Below, in pieces: positions 56,896 through 64,000 of a stretch of 64,000 nucleotides of DNA. The notes beneath the pieces are model-generated. The model was given only the letters and a program-made list of their open reading frames with translations. It was not told the DNA's origin and searched no databases. This DNA is from Comamonas sp. (lineage in GTDB: Bacteria; Pseudomonadota; Gammaproteobacteria; Burkholderiales; Burkholderiaceae_C). The stretch lies in contig JAJPEQ010000001.1 of the NCBI GenBank assembly GCA_021166775.1, positions 62,001 through 126,000 on the forward strand, given 5' to 3'. How positions within the stretch are numbered: position 1 is the first letter of the stretch; each line of letters begins with the position of its first letter. The position numbers were made by a program, and so were the translations under genes.

Positions 56896-57560
56896 TGAAC
56901 GATCGCGTGCATTATCGCTCTACAATCAGCAAAACTCCGCAGCAATTAAAAGAGCTGCGGATACTCAACGTTGCTGTTATCCATCCTGATGACGCTGATG
57001 GACGCCAAATAACTCAGCAACTGCAACGTATTGGCTGTCGCGTTCAAGCATTTTGGCCTCCATCGATCTCAACTCCAAATAATTTCGATGTTGTCTTCCT
57101 TGCCGTACGCCCAGATATATTGGACTTCGACGTGCAATGGCTTATGGGTGAAGATGCCCCAACTGTGATAGCGGTTGTAAATTATGAAAACCCAACAATT
57201 GTTGAAGTTGTTCTTAATTTGCGCGCAAAAGCTGTTCTACCTTCACCAGTTCGTTCTTTCGGATTGCTTTCAATCTTGGTACTCGCCCGAGAAGCGCATA
57301 AAGTAAATCGATCTTTGCAGAAAAATTTACGCAAAGCCGAAATCAAACTGCAAGGTTTCCGACACGTAGAAAATGCTAAAAATATATTGATGAAGACACA
57401 TAATATTTCAGAGTCTGACGCCTATGAACTCATCCGCGAACGCGCAATGAGTACACGCACCACTACAGAAGAAGTTGCCAAGACGATATTTGATGCTCAT
57501 GAATTGTTATCAATGGGCGTTTCAAATCGAATAACTGGACAGACGCTAGGGAACATTTAA
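56895..57560 (+). CDS. AmiR-like ANTAR-domain transcription antiterminator
   Basis: 221 aa. A receiver-like N-terminus that lacks a clear phospho-acceptor aspartate (VDAIHPDDADGRQ-type region: VAVIHPDDADGRQITQQLQR), a coiled-coil segment (about 140-170) and a C-terminal ANTAR domain with AKNILMKTHNISESDAYELI and TRTTTEEVAKTI. ANTAR proteins bind dual-hexaloop RNA and prevent terminator formation. Expected to be released from the AmiC-like partner by amide and to act on the leader at 48651. Confidence 0.88.
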   Translation: MNDRVHYRSTISKTPQQLKELRILNVAVIHPDDADGRQITQQLQRIGCRVQAFWPPSISTPNNFDVVFLAVRPDILDFDVQWLMGEDAPTVIAVVNYENPTIVEVVLNLRAKAVLPSPVRSFGLLSILVLAREAHKVNRSLQKNLRKAEIKLQGFRHVENAKNILMKTHNISESDAYELIRERAMSTRTTTEEVAKTIFDAHELLSMGVSNRITGQTLGNI

Positions 57561-57763
57561 AAGGTTCCATTCTGTTTTTATAGAATTGGCATAGCTGGTG
57601 CAGATGGTATGGTGGTTTCTGGACTGGGATATGACTGGGTCAAGGCTGGAAGCAGGACTTGTTGGCCTCGATCTGGTCAAATCCTGTCCAACTCTTGGAA
57701 AATCTCTGCCAGACCTGCAAGATTAATTGCTGGCCGATGCTCGTTTGCTTGCGTGTTAGCGCC
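57561..57763. other. Right flank of the imported block
   Basis: No gene recognised. GC rises back toward that of the host over this stretch. The sequence has no clear hairpin terminator for the amiR-like gene. Confidence 0.35.
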
Positions 57764-58027
57764 GGAGTAATACTGACCCACTGCGCCGAATTAAAAGTGC
57801 TCCACTTGGGCGAGAATGACGACTTTCTGCGAGCCGTCGATGTTGACCCGGGAGAGAGCAGTGGAGATACGAGTGATGGCCCGGCAGGGCGAACGAATCA
57901 GAGCGATCGCGGAGCAATTGGGCCTGCTTGCGCAACACGGTGCGGTGCTGTCTGCATGAGCCGCAGGCACAGGGCTGTGGCTCACGCGTTCAAGCTGGAC
58001 GACTACAAGGACTACCTGCTCGAATGA
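57764..58027 (+). pseudogene. IS21-family IstA 5' fragment with element end
   Basis: The reading VEIRVMARQGERIRAIAEQLGL and, after a frameshift and a stop, FKLDDYKDYLLE correspond to the N-terminal helix-turn-helix part of IstA (VMARQGMSIRxIAEQLGLSRNTV ... KLDxYKDYLxxR). The preceding ACTGACCCACTGCGCCG and TTAAAAGTG resemble an IS21-type end. Decayed; no istB. Confidence 0.7.
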
Positions 58028-58179
58028 ATTGAGCAGGTCAGGCCGCGGTGGATAGCTCGCCGAGGTCGCCAGCGCCCGCGCGCATGCGACAACCAAGGCC
58101 GTTTCAGCAATACGCTTGGCCGAGGAACGCACCGTGATGCTGCCAGCCCCCGCGCAGAAGGCGCCGCGAACCCCGGCAA

Positions 58180-58322
58180 GCAGAACGCCAAGTTGGAGTA
58201 CGACAAAGCGCTCAACCGCGTGGTGCCGGAGCTGCCGTCCGACCACACTGAGCTATTCAAGCAGTTCAGCGACGAGCCCAACTTCAAGCGCCGGCTGACG
58301 GACACCGTATTCGATGCGAACG
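58180..58322 (+). pseudogene. Type I restriction HsdR C-terminal fragment
   Basis: KLEYDKALNRVVPELPSDHTELFKQFSD and NFKRRLTDTVFDAN look like the extreme C-terminal region of HsdR proteins (ELFKQFSDNPSFKRWL). The frame is lost upstream, so only about 47 codons remain. Confidence 0.55.
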
Positions 58323-58520
58323 CCAGCCGGGCATGCCGACGCCGAAGACGGTGCCACCAGCTGGCGCCGACATGTGAAGGACGAGATGTGCGAGAAGCTG
58401 AGCCTGGTGAAACCGGTTGCCGACTGCATGAAAGGCCGACCCAACGAGAGCTTCACGCCTAACAGATGGCCGCGCAAGCATTACTTTTCGCTGATGTCAG
58501 ACAGCGGAGAGGCTGGATGG

Positions 58521-58583
58521 CCCAAGGTGCCATGATGGTTATATTAAGTCTCGACGTTCTGAATGCCCCACAGCGAAGGCTCC
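58521..58583 (+). repeat. 63-bp direct repeat, right copy
   Basis: Partner of 47371-47433 at about 81 percent identity by eye. The degree of divergence suggests an old duplication or two copies of one decayed element rather than a fresh target-site duplication. Confidence 0.65.
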
Positions 58584-58643
58584 CGACGCTGAATTGGTAC
58601 AAACGAAGAATAACCAAGAGCCGGTACGCCACTGGATTCGAGA

Positions 58644-58907
58644 GTGCCGGCCACCAAGACGGCGAGACCGTCATTTAGGCGAAGGGACAACGTGTTGCAA
58701 AGCGCTGATCTGCCCAACTTCGACAGGGGCCGCGTGAAGCCATCGCGCACCTATGGGCAAGAGGTGGACGTGATGAAAGAGCTGGACAACTTCACGCTCC
58801 TGAGCCGCGATGGCGCAGACTGCCTGGTGGACCGTGACAGCAAACGCCGGAAAAGCGCAGAGGCGTTGTCCCAACAGGTCAACCAACGCGGCATTAAGAC
58901 CCCTTGA
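58644..58907 (+). CDS. Short unrecognised open frame
   Basis: 87 codons, including VLQSADLPNFDRGRVKPSRTYGQEVDVMKELDNF and ending just before the MFS gene. No family recognised, no clear ribosome site. It may be another broken gene of the flank rather than a working one. Confidence 0.25.
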   Translation: MPATKTARPSFRRRDNVLQSADLPNFDRGRVKPSRTYGQEVDVMKELDNFTLLSRDGADCLVDRDSKRRKSAEALSQQVNQRGIKTP

Positions 58908-58909
58908 CG

Positions 58910-60091
58910 ATGCGGCGCCGCGCACAGACCACCGTCATGCTGGGCGTGGCCCAAACACTGTCTTGGGCATCGTCGTACTACCTTCCCGCCGTTCTGGCCG
59001 AACCGATCAGCCGCGCCGTAGGCATGGGTTACTCCGCCGTGTTTGCGGCTTTCTCCGCGGCTTTGCTTGTCTCTGCGGCAACAGGGCCTGTGGCCGGGCG
59101 GTTCATCGACCGTCTCGGCGGCCGTCCCGTGTTGATCGCCAGCAATCTGGTGTTCGCCGCTGGGCTGGCCATCCTGAGTCAGGCCACGCACGCCAGCCAT
59201 GTGTTCCTGGCTTGGGCCATCATGGGCGCGGCCATGGGCAGCGGCCTCTACGAAGCCGCCTTTGCCACGGTGGTGCGCTTGTACGGACAGGATGCCCGAC
59301 GCGCCATCACCGGCATCACGCTGTTTGCCGGCTTTGCCAGCACGATCGGCTGGCCGCTGTCCAGCTACCTCGCGCATGAGTTTGGTTGGCGCGAAGCCTG
59401 TTTGACCTGGGCGGCGCTGCACCTGCTGCTGGGGCTCCCACTCAACCTGCTGTTGCCGCGAGCTGGTCCGCTGCCCAGGCGAGAACCCGCTGCCCGTCAG
59501 GCCGCCTCAGCGGACAGGCAGCCATCCGGCGAGACTCAGGCCGGCAGTCGCACCGCAATGCTGATGGCCTACGTGTTTGCCGTGACTTGGTTTATCAGTA
59601 CGGCCATGGCGTCCCATCTGCCGCAGCTGTTGCAAAGCACGGGAGCGGCAGTGGCCATCGCCATCGGCGCCGCAGCACTGGTCGGTCCAGCACAGGTGGC
59701 GGGGCGCCTGGTCGAATATGGCTTGCTGAAGAACGCCCATCCTCTGCTGTCTGCCAGGCTGGCCATTCTCACCCACCCCATAGCGGCACTGTGCCTGGGC
59801 CTGCTGGGCGCACCGGCTGCCAGCTTGTTTGCGGTGCTGCACGGCCTGGGTAACGGCATCTTGACCATCGCCGTGGGGACCCTGCCGCTAAAGGTGTTTG
59901 GAGCCCAGGGATATGGACAGCGGCAAGGCTGGTTGATGGTGCCCGCTCGTATCGTGCAGGCAGGCTCTCCGTTCATCTTTGGCTTGGCGGTCGCCCAATG
60001 GGGCATTGGTGCCCTGTGGCTGTCTTCCGTGCTCGGGCTGAGTGCTCTCCTGGCCTTGTGGACGATGCAAACCCAGGGGGCGAACAAGTAG
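58910..60091 (+). CDS. MFS transporter
   Basis: 393 aa from the ATG at 58910; a TTG at 58904 would add 2 residues. Twelve hydrophobic segments, with VAGRFIDRLGGRPVLIASN as the loop 2-3 signature. The family resembles OFA/CynX-like carriers by eye, but the substrate is unknown. GC-rich like the host genome, so it lies outside the imported block. A GC hairpin at about 60434 may end its transcript. Confidence 0.8.
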   Translation: MRRRAQTTVMLGVAQTLSWASSYYLPAVLAEPISRAVGMGYSAVFAAFSAALLVSAATGPVAGRFIDRLGGRPVLIASNLVFAAGLAILSQATHASHVFLAWAIMGAAMGSGLYEAAFATVVRLYGQDARRAITGITLFAGFASTIGWPLSSYLAHEFGWREACLTWAALHLLLGLPLNLLLPRAGPLPRREPAARQAASADRQPSGETQAGSRTAMLMAYVFAVTWFISTAMASHLPQLLQSTGAAVAIAIGAAALVGPAQVAGRLVEYGLLKNAHPLLSARLAILTHPIAALCLGLLGAPAASLFAVLHGLGNGILTIAVGTLPLKVFGAQGYGQRQGWLMVPARIVQAGSPFIFGLAVAQWGIGALWLSSVLGLSALLALWTMQTQGANK

Positions 60092-60433
60092 CTTGCCGCG
60101 CTTTGGTTGCTGCTGGAGCAGTTACGTCAATGTCCGTTTTGGTCGACACGAGCCTGTCGCGACACGCAGAAGCGGTCTTTCATGCTGGTACCCGGCGGAC
60201 CGCGCAATCGAGCGGCCGGTTCCGAGGGTGCAGCGACCGCTCAGGACAGGCGACGTTCAAAGGCTGGTGTTGGCGGTTGCTGCGGCTCAGGCACTGGACC
60301 GTGATGACTCAGATCAGCCTTGAGCAGGCATTGCTCCCTCCACGGCGGCTTTGCGGCGAATGCTGCCTGTCGTGGCCGTGCCGTCACGTCCCGGTTTCTA
60401 TTCCGCAGCGGTCATCCAGGTGCCCACGCCCTG
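60092..60433. other. Gene-free region after the MFS gene
   Basis: No convincing coding potential; frames present are short and without family features. It ends in the hairpin described next. Confidence 0.35.
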
Positions 60434-60453
60434 GCCGGCCTCAACGGCCGGTT
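60434..60453 (+). terminator. Hairpin with short T run
   Basis: CCGGCC, loop TCAAC, GGCCGG followed by TTTAG. A compact GC-rich hairpin with a weak T tract, 340 bp after the MFS stop and immediately left of a long palindromic repeat. Confidence 0.5.
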
Positions 60454-60463
60454 TAGAAATTGT

Positions 60464-60724
60464 CCGTAAATTATTTGATGTCACGCAGCGCTCTTTTCGG
60501 GATGGGATGCAAGGTGCGGTGCGCAGCCCATAGCGTGGCTATGGGCAAGCAATGCAACGCCGCAGACCGCCCGAAAAGAGCACTGCCCTTCGGGTTGGGG
60601 CGATATCGGGCGATTTCGCGCCCTTGGCGCTTGCACGAGCAGTCAGCCCATGCGGCGCACCAAGCCCTCGAACTCATCCCGATTGCGCCCCAACGTGACG
60701 CCAAATAATTTACGGACAAGTTCT
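60464..60724. repeat. Palindromic intergenic repeat, copy 5 (about 260 bp)
   Basis: Outer arms TTGTCCGTAAATTATTTGAT and (reverse-complementary) AAATAATTTACGGACAA extend for about 26 bp with two mismatches. The centre shares GATGGGATGCAAGG, CATAGCGTGGCTATGGGCAA and GCAGACCGCCC with the copy at 30607. Could fold into one large cruciform or RNA hairpin. No reading frame with transposase features, so it is MITE-like at most. Confidence 0.75.
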
Positions 60725-61084
60725 TAATCTGAACGGCTGACATTGGCGGCGGGCTGTATCGCAGTGGCATCTTGAGGGTCTGCTGACCGGGATTGCGAAC
60801 AGGTACTCACGACCCGAAGCAGTCAACCGCCGCATGAATTCGAGAGACGGTAACTGGCCGTTTTCCTGCGAGCCACAGCGCTGCCCGTGGTCGGCGGCGC
60901 GCCCGCCCGGCACCGCCGGTGAATGAAACACCCGCTTGAAAAGGGTGCCGACTCAGGCAAGCTCGACATCGTTTGACGTGGCGCAAGAAGTGCCGGCGCC
61001 GCTGGGTGGACGCTCGCAGCATGCTGGCCGTCATCACAAGGCTCGGCGGATTGAGAACGACAGCCGAGGAGGAATGTGCAAGTC
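60725..61084. other. Upstream region of the FtsH cassette
   Basis: No gene seen in 360 bp. It should hold the promoter for the next three genes. A CTTGAAA at about 60933 resembles a heat-shock -35, but no CCCCAT-type -10 follows at the right distance. Confidence 0.35.
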
Positions 61085-61405
61085 ATGGCGCGCATGACCC
61101 CGCTGACGGAACGCAAGACCGCCGCGATGAAGACCGTACCGGAAACCGCGGATGCGGTGGAGGAACAGATCGTCAAGCGGCCCGACGGTTATTACTGGAC
61201 CACCCCGGATGGCAAACAGGAGATCGGACCTTTCAGCAGCTACAAGGACGCGATGGCCGACATGCAGGCTGCCGACCTCGAAGCGCCCGAGCCTGGCGAG
61301 AGCCTGCGCGAGGCCGAGCGTGAACTTGGAATTCCGGACTGGATTGACCCCGAGACCGGTGAACCGGCTGAAGGCCTCTCGCCCCCGCACCTGGACGGTG
61401 ACTGA
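61085..61405 (+). CDS. Small acidic protein of unknown function
   Basis: 106 aa from the ATG at 61085 (a GTG at 61076 sits too near the AGGAGG at 61067 to be preferred). It reads PDGYYWTTPDGKQEIGPFSSYKDAMADMQ and ends rich in Glu and Pro (LEAPEPGESLREAERELGIPDWIDPETG). No membrane segment. Its neighbours suggest a link to the FtsH-type protease 36 bp downstream. I do not recognise a named family. Confidence 0.65.
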   Translation: MARMTPLTERKTAAMKTVPETADAVEEQIVKRPDGYYWTTPDGKQEIGPFSSYKDAMADMQAADLEAPEPGESLREAERELGIPDWIDPETGEPAEGLSPPHLDGD

Positions 61406-61441
61406 AAGTCGTGCGCACTAGCGCCGTGAGGGAGGGGAGGC

Positions 61442-63271
61442 GTGGACAAAAGCACACAATGGAATCTCTGGTACATCGTTCTCGCCTTCCTGGGCGTGCT
61501 GGTGCTGCACAGCTATGTGCAACGGTGGCAGCAGGTGGAGCCACTGCCCTACAGCGAGTTCCTGCATGAACTGGACAAGCGCAACGTCAGGGAACTCGCG
61601 GTCTACCCGGACCACATCGAAGGCACTCTGAACCAACCACTGGCCGACGGCCGCACGCGTTTTTCCACCACGCGGGTGGAGCTGGACCTGGCGCGCGACC
61701 TTTCCGAATACGGCGTGCGCTTCACCGGCGTGGTGCAGAGCACCTTGCTGCGGGACCTGTTTTCCTGGGTGGTACCCGCGCTGGTCTTCTTTGGCATCTG
61801 GATGTTTGCCATCCGCAAGATCGTGGGCAAGGGCGGGCTGGGCGGCGGCATCGGCAACGGGTTGCTGTCCATCGGCAAGAGCCATGCCAAGGTCTTCGTG
61901 GAAAGCGACACCAAGGTGACCTTCGACGACGTGGCTGGTGTGGACGAAGCCAAGGCCGAGCTGGAAGAGATCGTCGATTTCCTCAAGGACCCCAAGAGCC
62001 ACAGCCGCTTGGGTGCGCGCATCCCCAAGGGCATCCTGCTCGTGGGCCCGCCCGGTACCGGCAAGACGCTGCTGGCGCGGGCCGTGGCAGGTCAGGCAGG
62101 CGTGCCCTTTTTCTCCATCAACGGCTCCGAGTTCGTGGAGATGTTCGTGGGTGTGGGGGCGGCCCGCGTGCGTGACCTGTTTGAACGGGCAAGACTGCAC
62201 GCACCGGCCATCATCTTCATCGACGAACTCGACGCTCTGGGCCGCGCGCGCGGCGCCTGGAGCCTGGGTGGACACGACGAGAAGGAGCAGACGCTCAACC
62301 AGCTACTGGCCGAACTCGACGGCTTCGACCCGCGCACGGGCCTGGTACTGCTGGCCGCCACCAACCGCCCCGAAATCCTGGACCCGGCGCTGCTGCGCGC
62401 CGGTCGCTTCGACCGCCAGGTGCTGGTGGACCGGCCCGACAAGGTGGGCCGCCTGCAGATCCTCCAGGTGCACATCAAGCGCATCCAGCTCGCTGCGGGG
62501 CTGGACCTGGAACAGATTGCCGCGCTCACGCCCGGGTTCACCGGCGCCGACCTGGCCAACCTGGTGAACGAAGCCGCGCTGCTGGCCACTCGCCGCCGCG
62601 CAGATGCGGTCACACTGGCCGACTTCACCGCGGCCATTGAACGCATCGTGGCCGGGCTGGAAAAACGCAACCGCATCCTCAACCCGCAGGAGCGGCACGT
62701 GATCGCCGTGCACGAGATGGGCCACGCGCTGGTAGCCCTTTCGCTACCCGGGCTGGACACGGTGCACAAGGTCTCCATCATTGCGCGTGGCATCGGCGCG
62801 CTGGGTTACACCATCCAACGCCCCACCGAAGACCGCTATCTCATGACACGCGCCGAGCTGAAGAACAAAATGGCCATGCTGCTGGCCGGCCGCGCGGCCG
62901 AAGCCCTGCTCATTGGCGAAATCTCCACCGGCGCGGCCGACGACCTGGCCAAGGCCACGAACATCGCGCGCAGCATGGTCATGCGCTTTGGCATGGACGC
63001 CACGCTGGGGCAGGTGGCTTACGAACAGGCACCGTCGCCCTTTCTCGGCCCGCTGCCCGAGGGGGTCGATGCCGGCGCCCGCCACTACGCGCCCGAAACC
63101 GCGCGCGAGATCGATTGTGCCGTGCGCCAGCTCACCGAGGCGGCCTTCCAGCGCGCTACCCAGATACTGACGCAACGCCGCGCCGTGCTGGAAGAAGGCA
63201 GCGCCCGCCTGCTGGCACGCGAGACACTGAACGAAGAAGAGATCCAGGCGCTGGTCAGCGCCGCTATTTGA
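61442..63271 (+). CDS. FtsH-type ATP-dependent membrane zinc protease (extra copy)
   Basis: 609 aa from a GTG at 61442 with GGGAGGGGAGG directly upstream. Two membrane segments (about 10-27 and 108-127) around a short periplasmic domain, an AAA domain with GPPGTGKT at 202-209 and [18 protein letters not shown] (second region of homology), and a protease domain with HEMGH at 424-428 (HExxH zinc site; usual FtsH has HEAGH). The third zinc ligand region is [15 protein letters not shown]. Degrades membrane and soluble proteins. Probably an accessory FtsH rather than the essential one. Confidence 0.9.
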   Translation: MDKSTQWNLWYIVLAFLGVLVLHSYVQRWQQVEPLPYSEFLHELDKRNVRELAVYPDHIEGTLNQPLADGRTRFSTTRVELDLARDLSEYGVRFTGVVQSTLLRDLFSWVVPALVFFGIWMFAIRKIVGKGGLGGGIGNGLLSIGKSHAKVFVESDTKVTFDDVAGVDEAKAELEEIVDFLKDPKSHSRLGARIPKGILLVGPPGTGKTLLARAVAGQAGVPFFSINGSEFVEMFVGVGAARVRDLFERARLHAPAIIFIDELDALGRARGAWSLGGHDEKEQTLNQLLAELDGFDPRTGLVLLAATNRPEILDPALLRAGRFDRQVLVDRPDKVGRLQILQVHIKRIQLAAGLDLEQIAALTPGFTGADLANLVNEAALLATRRRADAVTLADFTAAIERIVAGLEKRNRILNPQERHVIAVHEMGHALVALSLPGLDTVHKVSIIARGIGALGYTIQRPTEDRYLMTRAELKNKMAMLLAGRAAEALLIGEISTGAADDLAKATNIARSMVMRFGMDATLGQVAYEQAPSPFLGPLPEGVDAGARHYAPETAREIDCAVRQLTEAAFQRATQILTQRRAVLEEGSARLLARETLNEEEIQALVSAAI

Positions 63272-63326
63272 CGTCGTCCGAGCGGGCGCCTGCGCCTGGA
63301 TCCTTGAATTTTGTAAGGAGGACACC

Positions 63327-63974
63327 ATGAACACCTTGACCAAGCTCGCCTTGGGTATGCTGGGGCAATTGCACGGCCAGCCCGCCAGCGGCGCAGTGCT
63401 TGGAGAAATGGCGCTGCCCCCGGCACAGACCACGGGTGGCCTGCCGTTGATGCAGGCCCTGCAACAGCGCCAGTCCCAACGCGATTTCCGACCTGACGCG
63501 CTGGCGCCGCAAACCCTGTCGGACCTGCTGTGGGCCGCCGCCGGCATCAACCGTACCGAGCACGGCGGCCGCACCTCGCCCTCGGCCATGAACGCACAGG
63601 AGGTGGACCTGTACGTGGCGCTACCGCAAGGCCTGTACCGCTACGAGCCGCAACGCCACGTGTTGCTGCTTATCAAGGCCGAAGACGTGCGCCGCGTGAC
63701 GGGTTACCAGGACTTCGTCGACAACGCGCCGCTGGACCTGGTCTACGTGGCTGACCACGGCCGCATGAAGTTGGTGCCCGCCGCGCAACGTGAAGCCTAC
63801 GCCTCGGTGGCTGCGGGTGCCATGACGCAGAACGTGTACCTGTTTTGCGCCTCGCATGGGCTGGGCACGGTGGTGCGGGCCTGGTTTGACCGCAATGCGC
63901 TGACGAAAGCGATGGGGTTGACAAATGATCAGCAGATTCTGCTGACGCAGACGGTGGGCCACGCGAAGCGCTGA
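63327..63974 (+). CDS. Nitroreductase-family (SagB/ThcOx-like) protein
   Basis: 215 aa from the ATG at 63327 with AAGGAGG upstream. FMN-binding nitroreductase fold: QRQSQRDFRPDALAPQTLSDLLWAAAGINR, then RTSPSAMNAQEVDLYV and, near the end, ASHGLGTVVRAWFDR. The SAMNAQ segment is typical of SagB/ThcOx-like oxidoreductases. The first 30 residues are weakly hydrophobic, perhaps a membrane anchor. Substrate unknown; 55 bp after ftsH, likely co-transcribed. Confidence 0.82.
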   Translation: MNTLTKLALGMLGQLHGQPASGAVLGEMALPPAQTTGGLPLMQALQQRQSQRDFRPDALAPQTLSDLLWAAAGINRTEHGGRTSPSAMNAQEVDLYVALPQGLYRYEPQRHVLLLIKAEDVRRVTGYQDFVDNAPLDLVYVADHGRMKLVPAAQREAYASVAAGAMTQNVYLFCASHGLGTVVRAWFDRNALTKAMGLTNDQQILLTQTVGHAKR

Positions 63975-64000
63975 TGTCGGCCAGGAGCAGCCGGTGGAAA

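Noticed and set aside
60464-60724. An insertion sequence with terminal inverted repeats
   Set aside because: Only about 260 bp and without any transposase-like frame; kept as a palindromic repeat.
60933-60939. CTTGAAA as a sigma-32 -35 box for the FtsH cassette
   Set aside because: No CCCCAT-like -10 at the expected distance.

Overview
The window looks like a chromosomal piece of a Burkholderiales betaproteobacterium, most likely Comamonadaceae (Acidovorax/Comamonas relatives). The grounds are high GC, protein families typical of that group (PhoBR, PilSR, a lysine-alanine-rich H1-like protein, a Bug-type receptor, a TrpS with a C-terminal extension), and two families of intergenic repeats that I associate with that group from memory. 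No rRNA, tRNA or CRISPR array was recognised.

Layout. 1-5067: end of phoB, phoR, an MFS transporter, a site-2 protease, trpS. 5337-13008: an AhpD-like protein and a six-gene branched-chain-type (HAAT) ABC operon with an acyl-CoA ligase inside it. 13036-20160: a zinc alcohol dehydrogenase, a succinate-semialdehyde-type dehydrogenase, then a second HAAT operon with a fused permease-ATPase, no receptor gene of its own, and a decayed aldehyde dehydrogenase tail upstream. 20247-46149: mostly housekeeping genes (folE, mrp/apbC, mnmH, miaB, ffh, ypjD-like, pilS-pilR, ampD, prmA, accC, accB, tlpA-like, mpl) with transporters and some unknowns.

47.4-58.6 kb is an accessory island. An AT-richer block at about 48.5-57.6 kb sits in debris of IS3, IS200/IS605, IS21 and hsdR-like genes, and two diverged 63-bp direct repeats (47371-47433, 58521-58583) lie near its ends. 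It encodes a five-gene amide/urea-type ABC transporter, an amidase-signature hydrolase, an AmiC-like cytoplasmic sensor and an AmiR-like ANTAR antiterminator. About 180 nt before the receptor gene is a leader with two hexaloop hairpins, the second of which shares bases with a strong intrinsic terminator. This is the architecture expected of an ANTAR-controlled leader. I infer a self-contained amide uptake and hydrolysis system switched on by antitermination.

58.9-64 kb: an MFS transporter, a long palindromic repeat, and a cassette of a small acidic protein, an extra FtsH-type protease and a nitroreductase.

All functions are read from the translated sequences and remembered family motifs; no database search was run.
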